Of a DNA stretch of 64,000 nucleotides, positions 36,034 through 47,099 are shown piece after piece (positions within the stretch are counted from its first letter, which is position 1; each line of letters begins with the position of its first letter). The stretch is from Parachlorella kessleri (taxonomy: Eukaryota > Chlorophyta > Trebouxiophyceae > Chlorellales > Chlorellaceae): NCBI GenBank assembly GCA_001598975.1, contig BBXU01000139.1:1-64000 (forward strand). Reading direction: 5' to 3'. A program made the translations under genes and the position numbers. The notes below the pieces were generated by a model. It did not search any database. It saw nothing but the letters and a program-made list of their open reading frames with translations, and was not told where the DNA came from.

Positions 36034-39000
36034 TCACCGCCGATTCTTAAGCGCCTCAAACCTCCTGGTGAGCTCCTCCAGCTCCTTGTCTACCTCCTCC
36101 TGCTCCGCAGGGGCTGTGGGAGGCCTAACAGCAGCAGTCGGTGGCGGGGCAGGGGCGCTGGGCAGCCCCAGATCATCGCCTGCTGAGGCTGGCCGGGCTC
36201 CTACTACGTTGCTGCTGCTAGCGGCACCAGTGCTGGGTGGTGTGCCGGCGCTGCTTCCAGCCCCTACCGAGGGAGGTGCGGGCGGGGCGGAGGGCGGACC
36301 TGGCGCTAGGATCTCGCCCTTGCTGGGCGGGCCGGGGACTGCGTCGTAAGCCCGCTGGATTTCGCTGTCGGAGCGTTGCACGAAGCGGCCTGAGCCGGGC
36401 ACCCCTCCGCCGCTGCTGCCGCTGCCGCCAGCGGCACCATCTGTGGGGGGCGGGGGAGGCGTGCCGCCATGGGACTTTGCGTACTGCTCGGCCGCGTCGG
36501 CCGCCTGCTGTGCCATGGTGCTGTACTGCCGGGCGGCCTGAGCGGCGGCAGAGGCGTCGGTGTAGCTCCCCTGGCCAGCATCCTGTGGTTCGGTAGGGGC
36601 AGGCCCAAAAGGCAGCTCAGCTTACACTAGTTGTTCGCATGAAGCAAGAACCAGTAGTCAGAAAACCCAAGCTGCTGTGCAGGACAGCGGGGTGCCTGGC
36701 TGGGCGGCATCACAACGTTGCATCCACCAGACAGGGTGTGCCAAGCAGAGCACAGGCCTACCTTGGTGGGGGAGCCGTCCCGCTTGTACTTGACCCAGGC
36801 AGCCACGCTGTTCATGTGCCCTGGGAAGCCGTCGCCAGGCTGCACACAACGGCACGCAAGGGAGGAAGCATAGTATGCTCATCACTGGCGGACTTTTTCT
36901 ATATAGTGGCGAAGTGTGCATGTTTGGCTCGAGGGGCAAAGCCAAGGACAACCGGCGGCACTTGCTCCAGCCCCCAGCATGCAGCAGCTGGGCTATCCCA
37001 AGAACGAATGCTGCCAATGTCAAGTCGTCGAGGAAAGCAGCACCAGCATCCTGGCACTTCACCTCACCTGGTCTGCAGGGGGCAGGGGCGGCCCCCACCC
37101 CGGCCCTGTAGGCGCACCCGGGCCCGCAAAGCCAGGCCCACCGACGGGACCGTCAGCTGCAGCTGCCGTGGGGGCAGGGTAGGCGGGGGGGGGCGTCCCT
37201 GCCGGAGAAGGTGCTGCTACTGCTGTTGCCCAGGGCGGCGGGGCGCTGTAGCTGGGTGCGGAGTACGGCGCGGCTGCACCAGGGGTGGGAGGGAATTGGT
37301 AGGACATGCAGCTATGCGAGGGCGAGGCAGCACTGAAGAATATCGGGACGCCCTTCCGCTCTCGTATGGAGGGAGTCGGCAGAGCACACAGCTATATGGA
37401 GGCGAGACAGCACTGAAGAAGGTTTCGATGCGCTTCCTCCCGCTGCCAATGCAACCACGCCCACCGCCCATGAATCCACCCACCTGGCCCGTCCGCGACC
37501 CCCACCCCCACCGGGAAGGGTGCTGCCGCTGTTGACGGTGGCGCGGCGCCCGTGAGCATGTCTGCTGCGGCCGCCGCCTCGTCAAACTCCACACCGTGCT
37601 CAGCAGCAATCTCTGCCAGCAGCTGCAGGCATAAGGGAGGGAGCAACATGGGCAACTGCAACTTGGTGGGTGTGCGATGGTGCCCGGCAGCCCTCAATGT
37701 TACAGTGATCGGCCACCAGCACATGATAGCCGATCTTTAGTATATTTCGTGGTAGGTCAGGCACAAGCCTCAACAGCAACACAGGCAACTAGCATTCTTT
37801 CAAGTGCGGTAGTGAAAGATCCCAGCCAGCCAACTTACCTTGATCTTTTCCTGAGGCGGAGGTGCTTCAATCACCAGACAGGATACAAGGTTCTCATTAA
37901 CATGCCATTTCCTGCGCAATACGCCAAATAGAAATTCACTTCTACGAAGCTAAGCCGGCCCCTGGCAGCACACAAACCTGCTGATACATGCAGCTCATGG
38001 CAGCACACAAGCGCCACCCTACAAGACCATGCCAGCGTGTGCTATCCCTGCCCACTCTCACTTCAACAGTTGACTGCCACTGCTGATGCTTCCATAGCAT
38101 TGCAATGACTCCTCTCTGCAACTATTGCTCACAGCAACAGCCCTATGACACCAGCCGCTTCCACTTATCAGCCTGGCTTCCCACCTAGCAACACCTTACC
38201 CCGCAGCGCCACCCAGTTGCGTACTTGGACACATCCTACCACCACCAGACCTATCACCACCCACCCAAACCGAAACGTCCCATACCTCCTGTCCAGGACC
38301 GCCACCCCCACCTGCAAGTGAGCTCTGAGGACGCCTCGCCAGCAAACTCCTTGCCATACACGGAGGCGTACTTATGGATGAGGATGCCACGGATCACGGC
38401 CAGCTCAGGCAGGTCGGTGCTCATACGGTCACCTGCATGTATCAACAGCCAGCAGAACCTGGTAATGCACAACTACATCCTCTGCGCAAGTGCCAGCCAG
38501 CACCAACAAACGTCGCTTGAGGGTGGCGCCCAAATGAGGACAGCAGCTGCTGCCCAGCAGCAGCAGCCTAGTCCAAGAAGCCACGGTGTGTTTGAAGAAT
38601 GTTTAAAGAGAAACAAGAGCGCAGGTGCCTGAACAGCCCCTGGGAGGGGCCCTTAGTCGGGGTTGTGAGGCCCCCAGCTGCACCACCATCACCCTGGACC
38701 AGAGACCCCAGCTGCACCACCATCAACCAGGACCCCAGCAGTGTGCCCACCCACCCGCGTAGATGAGGCTGCAAATGGCCTCCATCATGTCGGGCGGCAT
38801 CTCCTTGGCCTTCTCCATCAGCGGCACCCTCACAGACACCAGCTCCAGAAACAGCTCAATGATGTCGTAAGCCTGGAGGGTCAAGTTCTCGCGGATCACA
38901 GCCTCCACCCTGCGGACTCACCCGTGCCGCCGCAGTCAGGGAGGGGCGTAAGAGTGAAGACGTTGTTATTTTGGACGCAGGGGGGGGTTTGTCAGGATCA

Positions 39001-39810
39001 GAGCACCAAATACGTGGAAGCAAGACGTTATACCAATGACAGAGGGATACGGCATTGCTATTTGTGTAACCGTCACGCACAATGGGCCGGGCCTCGTGTA
39101 TGCTGGGTATGGGCCGGTCGCAGAGCAGCCCGGCAGCATAGCGGGGTGGCAAGCGTACAACAGAAGTGTAAAACTCTCTGTGGGTAGGCTCCATGCCCCG
39201 TCAAGGAGTGTGCAAGCCGTTTCACTATAGCCCATCTAAGGTGCGCTGCCAACGCCGGACGCCCGTCGAGCAAGCGCACCTGATGCGTGCATTGCCTTGC
39301 TTGCCCTGTTTCAACAGCTCCGCCACCTCTCTCCTCAGCTGCTTGAGCTGCATCCAGGATGTGAAGGCAAGTAATCTTGCACTGCAGCGCACAGCTGCCA
39401 CACATGCGCGCCCGCTTTGGCAACTGTGTAGGGCTTGTCTCTCTGCAAGCCTGACTTACCCCAACCTGCCGCTTGTTTCTCATCAGCTTTATGCGGCTCA
39501 CGCACATCTGCAGCTCAGGCACCACACAATGCAGCACTTTTTAGGCGAGCTAGGGAGTGACATCACCTAGGCAAGCCGTTCACCTTACTGAAGAAGCCCC
39601 AGCGACCTTGGCTAACACCGTATACTGTCTTTTGTAGGTGTTTGTATGGAGGCTTACCTTGCACTGCGTTTTACTGCAGGCAGGCAAGACCAAGGGAGGG
39701 TAAGCGAAGCTCTTGCACAACATGGGTGTACACGGCAACTTGGTGGTGATCAGCACACTGATCAAGCAGCGATCAACTCACCATTTGCTGCTATTGAACC
39801 TGTTGAACAT
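36034..39810 (-). CDS. IST1: IST1 homologue (ESCRT-III associated)
   Basis: Exons: 39810-39782, 39673-39658 (a 16-base microexon), 39507-39466, 39347-39280, 38909-38755, 38432-38312, 37911-37839, 37622-37512, about 37306-37068, 36839-36762 and 36582-36034. The IST1 domain is clear: MCVSRIKLMRNKRQ, LRREVAELLKQGKQGNARIRVE, then AYDIIELFLELVSVRVPLME, PPDMMEAICSLIYA and DLPELAVIRGILIHKYGKEF-like sequence interrupted as YASVYGKEFAGEA. HVNENLVSCL and LLAEIAAEHGVEFD close it. A long Pro/Ala/Gly tail follows. The C-terminus ELEELTRRFEALKNRR is a MIM1 motif, the docking site for the Vps4/LIP5 MIT domain, much like human IST1. It controls Vps4 recruitment in multivesicular bodies and abscission. The start of the exon near 37306 is not fixed. 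Confidence 0.9.
37310..37445. repeat. 80-bp-spaced tandem duplication in IST1 intron
   Basis: A segment containing GAGGCGAGACAGCACTGAAG recurs at an 80-base offset: CAGCACTGAAGAA starts at 37328 and again at 37408. The preceding AGCTAT-GAGG-CGAG and following CGCxCTTCC stretches also match. It is an imperfect two-copy tandem repeat. Confidence 0.6.
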
Positions 39811-40247
39811 TTTGGTCACTACTCAGGGTAAAGGGGAGCAAGAACACGAGTGGAAAAACTCCAAGCCCCAGACTTTGCGTGTGAGTATCAGGAAGCGGTG
39901 TATCCCACTACCAAATCAATCGCCAGCTGCGAAGGCCTGCATAACTCCCCTTCCCACCGCGTTTGGGTGAAGCCAGCGTGGCCTTCCCGCGTTGGGCGAG
40001 GGCGCGAGACGAGTTAAATACAAGCATCGCTGAAAACGAAAATGGGTTTGTTGTACTGAGTGAACCCTAAGCCCCTTATCAGCCAATCAAACAAACTGCG
40101 GGCCAGCCAAGTACTTGGCTTCTGCAGCTGGTTTGTGAAAACTAGGACCTACTTTGATTCATCTCCACAGCTGTGCATGCAAGGTCCTGTGGCTGCAGCT
40201 TGTTGGGCCCCCTATCCTGCAGTATACGACTCTGGCTCCTTCTGCTG
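39811..40247. promoter_or_regulatory. Divergent promoter region of IST1 and UPF0235 genes
   Basis: 437 bases separate the two divergent start codons, so both promoters must lie here. No TATA box or known element is clear. Confidence 0.4.
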
Positions 40248-40692
40248 ATGGGCAAGAAGGTCACGCAGGGCGCAGCCCTCAAGGATGAGCAGCAGGAGTC
40301 CCTCCCAGCCTTCCTGAAAGCCAAAGGCAGTAACTCCTGCTCTCTATCAGTGCATGCCAAGCCTGGCGCCAAGGTAAACTGCCGGGCCCCCTGGGTCCCT
40401 GACCACTGTTGCCAGCATGGAGCCCTCTCGGTGATAGCTGCATGTTCTGCCTGGCTTGCAGACTTGTGGGCTGGTCCTAGGAGCAGAGGCAGTTGATGTC
40501 ACGATAGATGCCCCGGCGCGGGAGGGTGAGGCTAATGCCGCGATACTAGAGTACGTAGCTGGTGTTCTAGGCCTGAAGAAGAGGGATGTCACGCTGGCAG
40601 CGGGAGGCAAGTCCAGGGAGAAGGTGCTTCTTATTGAGGGCCTAGATGCTGCGACTGCCCTGGCGCGGCTACAAGCAGGTCAAAGTAGCTAA
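40248..40692 (+). CDS. UPF0235/DUF167 family protein (C15orf40-like)
   Basis: Two exons, 40248-40373 and 40462-40692, give 118 residues. After a polar start (MGKKVTQG) the domain runs SLSVHAKPGAK, then VDVTIDAPAREGEANAAILEYVAGVLGLKKRDVTLAAGGKSREKVLLI. The blocks HAKPGAK, APxxEGEAN and GGKSREK are the diagnostic motifs of UPF0235, present from bacteria (YggU) to human C15orf40. The fold is known, the function is not. The domain is full length and intact, with no targeting peptide. Confidence 0.93.
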
Positions 40693-41641
40693 CAAAGGCT
40701 GACAGAGGGTAGTGGGCGGCAGTGATAGCAGTCAAGGCTGGGAGCGACGTGCATGCTGAGGTGGCTCGCATGTGCAAGGCTTCTTGTGGCTGGTGTTATG
40801 GTGGACTTGTTCTGTAGGCTAGGTAGGCTTGCCCATCGCCCAAAAAACATCGCTACCCTAGTTGAGCCAGGTGATAGCTGGGTTGTGGGTCCCTTAGCAG
40901 AACCCAACGGCTTTGCACGGCAGCGCTACTGGATGCCTTGTTTTATGCATATGATAGGGTTAACCTTGACTGTACTTAGGCTTGAAGCCCGATGGTTGGC
41001 AGGTGGCAGCCGTACGACCAGTAAGTCATCGCCTGGTGTCAAGACTTTCAAATGGAGCTTTGCCAAAGCTGGCTCACAGTGCTGCTATAATTTGGACGAC
41101 ATGTGGTCCAACGCAATGGCAAGTTAGCAGCAGGCCCTGTGCATCGGCAGCCCACAGGCCTAGCATACTTCATGTGATCCTAGGTGGCTGTGATACACCC
41201 CAAGGGCAGGTCAGTTATCTGCTCTCGCACGTCTTTGCTATTGGCTGACATATGCAAATATGCCCAGTAGCATCTATAACTGCTTCTGCAAAGCCAGATG
41301 TTAATAGTCTGCTGTAATCCACGCACTCGTGGAATGCAACCTTGTCAGCTTTTTTTTGACCTGCCCATCCTTAGTGTGAGGCCAGTCCGTCTGGGTCTGA
41401 ATGCAGTGCTTTGGCGGGGGGGGGGGGGGGTAGGGGGGGGGGAGTCCTCACCTAACCGTGACAACACCTGAGACAAGTCTGTGAAACAGGCCCTTGAGGC
41501 CGCAACAATGCATGTGCGGATTTATAGAATTTGTTTATATCAAGACCATGCGTGGTCCTTTAACACTGCATGTCATTGATGGGTTGTAATCTATGCTGTC
41601 TCTGATTGCCAGGGGCTTAGTACGGGTCGCTGGACTTAGCT
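40693..41641. other. Intergenic spacer with G-tracts
   Basis: About 950 bases. A 124-codon open frame from 40753 is present but looks like chance (no family, no splice context). The region has two long G runs at 41416-41442. It must contain the UPF0235 3' UTR and TGS1 promoter. Confidence 0.45.
41416..41442 (+). repeat. Long G-tract pair
   Basis: A run of 15 G (about 41416-41430) is followed after TA by a run of 10 G. It is a strong intermolecular or intramolecular G-quadruplex candidate, about 200 bases upstream of the TGS1 start codon. Confidence 0.7.
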
Positions 41642-44600
41642 ATGGAGCAAATCAGGACAGCACTGGATGTGTCCCTTGACGATCAGGCAGTTCACGTCTT
41701 GGGGCCAATTATCTTGCACACAGTCGTGTTCAAAGACGTGGGATTAGTCTGGTGAGTAGTGCTTGCGGCTGTTTGGGCAACAGAGCGAGGCCTGTGCTAT
41801 CTACAGTGGCTGAGCTAGGGAGTGCCAAGCACTTTCCCTTGCACTGCAGGTCCAACAAGCGCCCAAGGGCTGTGCAGGTGTTTAGGCTCTCCTCCTGTGC
41901 TATGCCAAAGTGTTGGGGCCACTTGCATGTAGAACTGCCTGTTTGGGAGGAGTGCCCCAGTCACATACTAGCAGGGAGATTGGAGGAGCGTTCTCTGCCC
42001 CAGATGAGACCTGTACATGTTGCTTGGTGCAGGCAGAGGGTGCTGTAAGCGAGGTTGAGCAAAGCCTACAGCTACTGGGGCTACCCACAACATTCAATTC
42101 TTCCAAGGCAAGCATAACGTGGCATCATCCCTGCCACAAGGTGCCCCCTTCGCTTGCAGATAACAGCAAGCCAGAGAACAAGAGTTGCTTGCTGGTGACC
42201 AGTTCCCAGGTTCCTAGTTTGCAGGCCAACCGTCGCCGGCGGGGGAAGAAGCGAGATGACGACACCCTGGGGGGCGTTGTCAATGGCATCGACACGGAAG
42301 CAGCAGGCCAGCCCCGTAGCTCCCAAGCAGCTGCGGTAGAGGACGAGGAGAGTGAAGCGGTGACTGCTGCTGCTTTGGACGAGCAGCCTGGGGAGTCGAC
42401 AGGCCTTGAAAGCGTAGCGGCCAGCACCAGCGAATGGCAGCAGGCTTATGACGCCACGTCAGGGCACTTGTATTACTACCGGGAGGCCACGCAGGCACGC
42501 TTTTCGAGTGTGTGCTTGCTGAGCAGGGTGTCTAGGCACGGGGAGCCCATAGAAGCGGGGCAGGAATCTTGGCTTTGCATGCTGTCTTGCACAAGTGTCT
42601 TTGGGGCCCAGTTGGGCTCAGTGTGGTTGGCCTGGAGCGGGTATGCTGTTCCTGGCACGCAGTTGCTGTGCAGTCCATGGAGTCAAGCGCGCTGAGGCGC
42701 TGCATGTTGATGTCCCGTTGAGGCCTCGGCAGTCCCCGGTGACACAGTGCCAGCCGGTGGTGGTGCCACATTGTGCAGGAGACCCAGTGGGAGCCGCCAG
42801 CTGAGGGCTTCAACCCCCTCCCCCAGGAGTGGCTCGCGCAGTACTACTTCTCCCAGCAGCAGCAGCAGCAGCAGCAGGCAGGGGGGGGAGGGCGATGCTG
42901 GGCAGCAGAATTCTTTGCCGGAGGGCATAAACATGGAGGTGGAAACCGAGGCCCCAGCCCAGCAGCCGCAAGCAGGTGCCACTACTGTACTAGGGGGAGA
43001 GGCAGTCGAGGGAGAGGGCGCTGGGCAGCCTGCTACTGCCGTCGAGGAGGGTGCGGGCCAGGCAGCAGCAGCAGCAGCCCAGCCGCTAGCAGAGAGCGGC
43101 GAAGCAGCCAGGCCCGTGTTTGACGAGGCCCGCAACCCCTACAGCCAGGCGGTCAAGCTGTACTGGCAGTACCATGGGGGCCAGCCGGCATTGGGAGATA
43201 GCGCGGCATCCATGGCAGCAGATGGTCTTCATGAGGGGACGGCACCTGCCCAGGCTGTTGCGGTGGGCGGGCAGGAGCTGGACAAGGCAGGCCCTGAGGA
43301 GTGTGGAGGCTGCAGAGACCCAGGGGCTGCAGCCCCACTTGGTACTGCCTTGGCAGCCGCCCAGCAGCGTTCCGGGTCTGATGCCGAGGAGGGGAACACA
43401 GCCGAGCACAGGAGTGGCAGCGGCGCCAGCACAGTCGGCAGCGAAGCAGTGGGGCGGTGGGTAGGCCCAGGCAGCAGTCCAGGGGGCAGCAAGCAAGCCC
43501 AGCGCAGCGAAAGCAGCGGCCTGCTGCCCCACCTGCCTCAGCAGCCTACCGGCACGCATGTGCGGTTTGATGACAGCAGTAGCGAAGGTGGCAGTGGGCG
43601 CATGGACTCGGAGGGCCCGCCCTCCCCAGCGCCCAGTGAGTGGGCCGGCGGAGGCAGAGCGGAGGAGCCAGCCGAGCCTGGGGAGGAGCCTGGGACAGTA
43701 CAGGCCGCGACTGGCGGCGCCGTGGCTGCTGCCAAGTCCCTGATGGAGCTGCTGGCGGGCAGCCTGCAGAAGCTGGTGGTCACGGCACAGCCGGTGCAGC
43801 AGCGGGAGCAGCCGCCGCCGCCGCCGGCCCAGCAGCAGCAGCAGGAGGAGGAGGAACTGCCACCGCCGCCGCCACCCCAGGAGGAGCCGCCGCCTCCGCC
43901 CCCCCCGGAGCAGCAGGAGCAGGAGCAGCCCCAAGCTGCCTGTGAACCAGGACCTGGAGACCCTGCTCATGACAGCCCAGATCTCTCAGCAGCCGAAAGT
44001 GCAGGTGGCCGGGAGGAGGAGGCGGGGGAGCAGCCAGGCTGGCAGGGAAGCGAGCAGATGGAGCTTCCACCGCTCGTGACTGTGCCAGGTTTAGAGGCCT
44101 TGGAGGCTCCACCGGCAGCCGAAGATGAGGCCATGTTAGAGGACCAGCTTGCCCCAGCTGTGGTGGTGACGGCCCGTCCGCCCCGCAAGCAGTTTGCGGG
44201 GCACCACCAGCGGCGCGCCAGGTCGGGGTGGGTGCCGGCGGAGGTGCCCAAGCGGCTGGAGAAGTACTGGCTGCAGCGGTACAGCATCTTTGAGCGCTTT
44301 GACGAGGGGGTGAGGATAGATGAGGAGGGGTGGTACTCAGCCACCCCCGAGATCATCGCGGCACACCAGGCTCGGGTGAGCGGGGGCTGGGCGTCACCGG
44401 GCGGGATGGCCAGGGCAGGGTGGGTGGACGATTGAAAGGGATTTCCGCGAGTCGACGCAGACACACCCGTGTGTCAGCCCTGTTCTGGGGGTTCTTGGCA
44501 TTTGTTGGAACAATATCTGGTTCAGTCGCTTGAAGGCCACCTGCTGTCACCCGCCGGGGTATGGACAGGGGGGCTGTGTGCCTGCAGCCAGGTGTCATGA

Positions 44601-46161
44601 ACAGGCTGTAAGGACTGTGATAGGGGCGCCATGGAGTGAGCGCCTGCTGTGCCCGCTGTGCAGCGCATGGCGACCGCGGGCAGGTGTGTGGCGGTCGACC
44701 CCTTTGCGGGGGTTGGCGGCAACGTGATTCAGATGGCACTGCGCTGTGAGAGGGTCGTTGCCGTGGACAACAGCCCTGAGCGCCTGGACATCTGCAGGCA
44801 CAACGCCCAGGTACGGCGCGGCGGGCTCTGCCGCCAAGGGGCTGCGGGCATCATGGGTGCTGCATGGGGGTTGCAGCAAGGCTCGAGGAGCAAGCACAGG
44901 CTTGGTGTGGTTGCCGGTGCTGTCTGGTTCCTGCTGTGGGCCCCTGCTGGAACCTGCACAAGAGCTGGCGCTTGGTTAAGGAGATCCGGTGCCCTGAAGG
45001 CTTGTGGTTGTGATGCACAATGATAAGCGTTTGTTGGGGCAGGCCTCCCTGCTAAATAGCGCATGCAAAGTGAGTTTGTATCTCAGATGCCTAAGTCCTG
45101 CATTCCGCGCGGCGCCGCAGGTGTATGGTGTCGAGGAAAAGATCGAGTTCCTGTGCGGGGACTTCTTCAAGCTTGCGCCCAGCATCAAGGTCTGGCTTGG
45201 CGCCCCTTTGCATACCTGAGCCCGGCATGCTGGCACGCCAGTGTCAAGCGTGCCCCACACATTACCACGGTTTGGCTTGCTCTTTATATGGTCGTGTCGA
45301 TGGGCGCATGAACAAACCCCTGTGCCTCATACTCATGCACCTGGCAAGCACCCAGCACCACCCAGGTGATACCCTCCTCCCCTGCTCCTGCTGCCGCCCT
45401 CCCAGGCTGACGTGGTGTTTTACTCTCCTCCCTGGGGCGGTCCCGAGTACAACCGGCGGCCGGTGTATGACGTGCTTGACATGGGCGGCCAGGGCTACGG
45501 GCTACCAAGGCTCCTGGAGCTTGCCTTCCACACTGTGAGTGGGTTGGGGCACACGCATGAGGGGGTCGCACTGTGTGCACCGGCCTTGTACCTTGCCAAT
45601 GCAGCACATCCTCTTGGCCTTGCTTGGCTTGATCGACCGCCGTCCCGGGACACCTCCTAGGAGAGCACCCAGTAGTTTGATGGGTGGACGACCTGACGTA
45701 CATCTCTGCTTGATCGGTGCTGTGAGGCTAGCGGACATCCTGTCTCGTACGCCGCTCCTCGCCAGTGTCCCAATCAAGGTGTCTACCCCCCAACCATAGG
45801 CAGCTATGATTCCGGGCGGCCAGACGAGCACAGGGGACTGGCAGCCCGATTTGTGAGCAGCAGCGGCTGGTGCCCTGGGGCTAATGCGACATTTGGTGTA
45901 TGGCTCTGTGGCCCTCTGCAGATGGGCGCGTCTGGCGTGGTGGCCTTCCTGCCGCGGAACGCCGACCTGCACCAGGTGGCGGCGGCGCTGCCGGAGGAGC
46001 TCGGCTTCTGCGAGGTGGAGAGGGCGGTGCTGAACGGCGTGTTCAAGGGAGTCACCATCTACTATGGCAGCGTGGCAAGGAACCCTAGGGAAGCTGCAGA
46101 GTTGGTAGAGCAGGGACCGGGAAGAACCGGGGAGGCGGGTGGCGCCGCTGCCCATGCGTAA
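41642..46161 (+). CDS. TGS1: Trimethylguanosine synthase with WW domain; apparent +1 frameshift
   Basis: Exons: 41642-41751, 41850-41877, 42033-42107, 42225-42494, 42779-44375, 44664-44810, 45121-45189, 45406-45534 and 45922-46161. The N-terminus has the plant TGS1 motif [18 protein letters not shown] domain follows: [20 protein letters not shown] joined to ETQWEPP. A long Gln/Pro/Ala-rich linker leads to the methyltransferase: [31 protein letters not shown] (AdoMet loop), FLCGDFF, and the catalytic [12 protein letters not shown]1 converts m7G caps of snRNAs and snoRNAs to trimethylguanosine in the nucleus. In exon 5 the WW frame and the linker frame differ by one base; the switch lies at a G8 run (42881-42888), where seven Gs would keep one frame and also close the next splice phase. 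Introns 3 and 4 have GC donors. Confidence 0.87.
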
Positions 46162-47099
46162 ATGGCAGGCTGCTGAGTTGCCAGCATTGCACAGCTGAAG
46201 GTGGCCTCTGTCCGCAAGTGCCTCACCGTGTGGGTCGGCTGCCTAGCTGTAATTAGCATGGGTGGCAGGGAGTGCGAACAGGGAGTGAGAGTTGAGCTGG
46301 ACTGGCAGGGCTGGATGCAAAATGTAATGCCTGGCCTGTGTTGGCGTAGCTTTAACCAGGGTTGTGCAGGGTCTGTGGTGGCTGCACGGGGCTGGCTGCC
46401 AAATGGACAAAGCCTCCCCTTCCTGAGGCAGTAACTAGCCTGGCTGCTGGTAAAGTTCACGCAGGTGCTGCCCCCAGCATGCACTGCCTGTGCCCAGGCC
46501 GCATCTTTTGTGCATTGATTGTCCCATAAGATTGCAGCAACCCCCCTGTGTGTCAGGTGCTGCTTTTGGTCTCACGTTCAGCTGCTGAAGCTCACTACTA
46601 TTCTGGCACTAGCTCTGCTGCTAGGGGTACGTGGATGTCGGCTACTCCATGGCAACCCCTTCCCTGCGTCTGCTCAGTCACACTATCCCAGGTCCATGCA
46701 CGGCAGCGCTCTGTCAGTCAAAACTTGGTTAGGTGCATGCAGTCTTGCCTGGGATTACCCAATTTGTCATGTCATACTACACTTAGTAGTGCACAGTCAA
46801 GGCATTATGCCCATAGGTTGTACTGATGAATAACCAGCAGTAAGTTGTCAAAAGGCGTCCCCTTCAAGGCAAAAGAGCAGTTCATGTTGTGCACAAATAT
46901 CTCCGCGATACCTAGTGGGTGACTTTACTCTCACTAGAGGGAAAATTCCACCCTCAGCACAAACTAACAGGAAAGGGTACAAAAGGGCTCGTGAATAGGA
47001 CTGCACATAACAAGCGCTCACTGGGCCCCGCACTTGGTAAGCAGACTAGGGTACAGATGGTGCTTAGTCCCTTCACCCAGAGTGGGACGCTCCGCTGTT
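46162..47099. other. Convergent intergenic spacer with repeat copy E
   Basis: About 940 bases between the TGS1 stop (+) and the stop of the small minus-strand gene. It holds repeat copy E at its left end. No gene is supported. Confidence 0.45.
46261..46300 (+). repeat. Dispersed repeat copy E
   Basis: The core pattern TGGCAGGNANTGCNAANAG is matched exactly, then GGAGTGAGAGTTGAGCTGG. It lies about 100 bases after the TGS1 stop codon, probably in its 3' UTR. Confidence 0.6.

Noticed and set aside
40753..41127. A 124-codon ATG-started open frame in the spacer upstream of TGS1
   Set aside because: No recognisable family, no Kozak-like context and a composition like neighbouring noncoding DNA; chance open frames of this length are common here.
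43086..43970. 294-codon antisense open frame opposite the TGS1 linker
   Set aside because: Leu/Arg-rich shadow of the Pro/Gln/Glu repeat codons of TGS1; no independent evidence.
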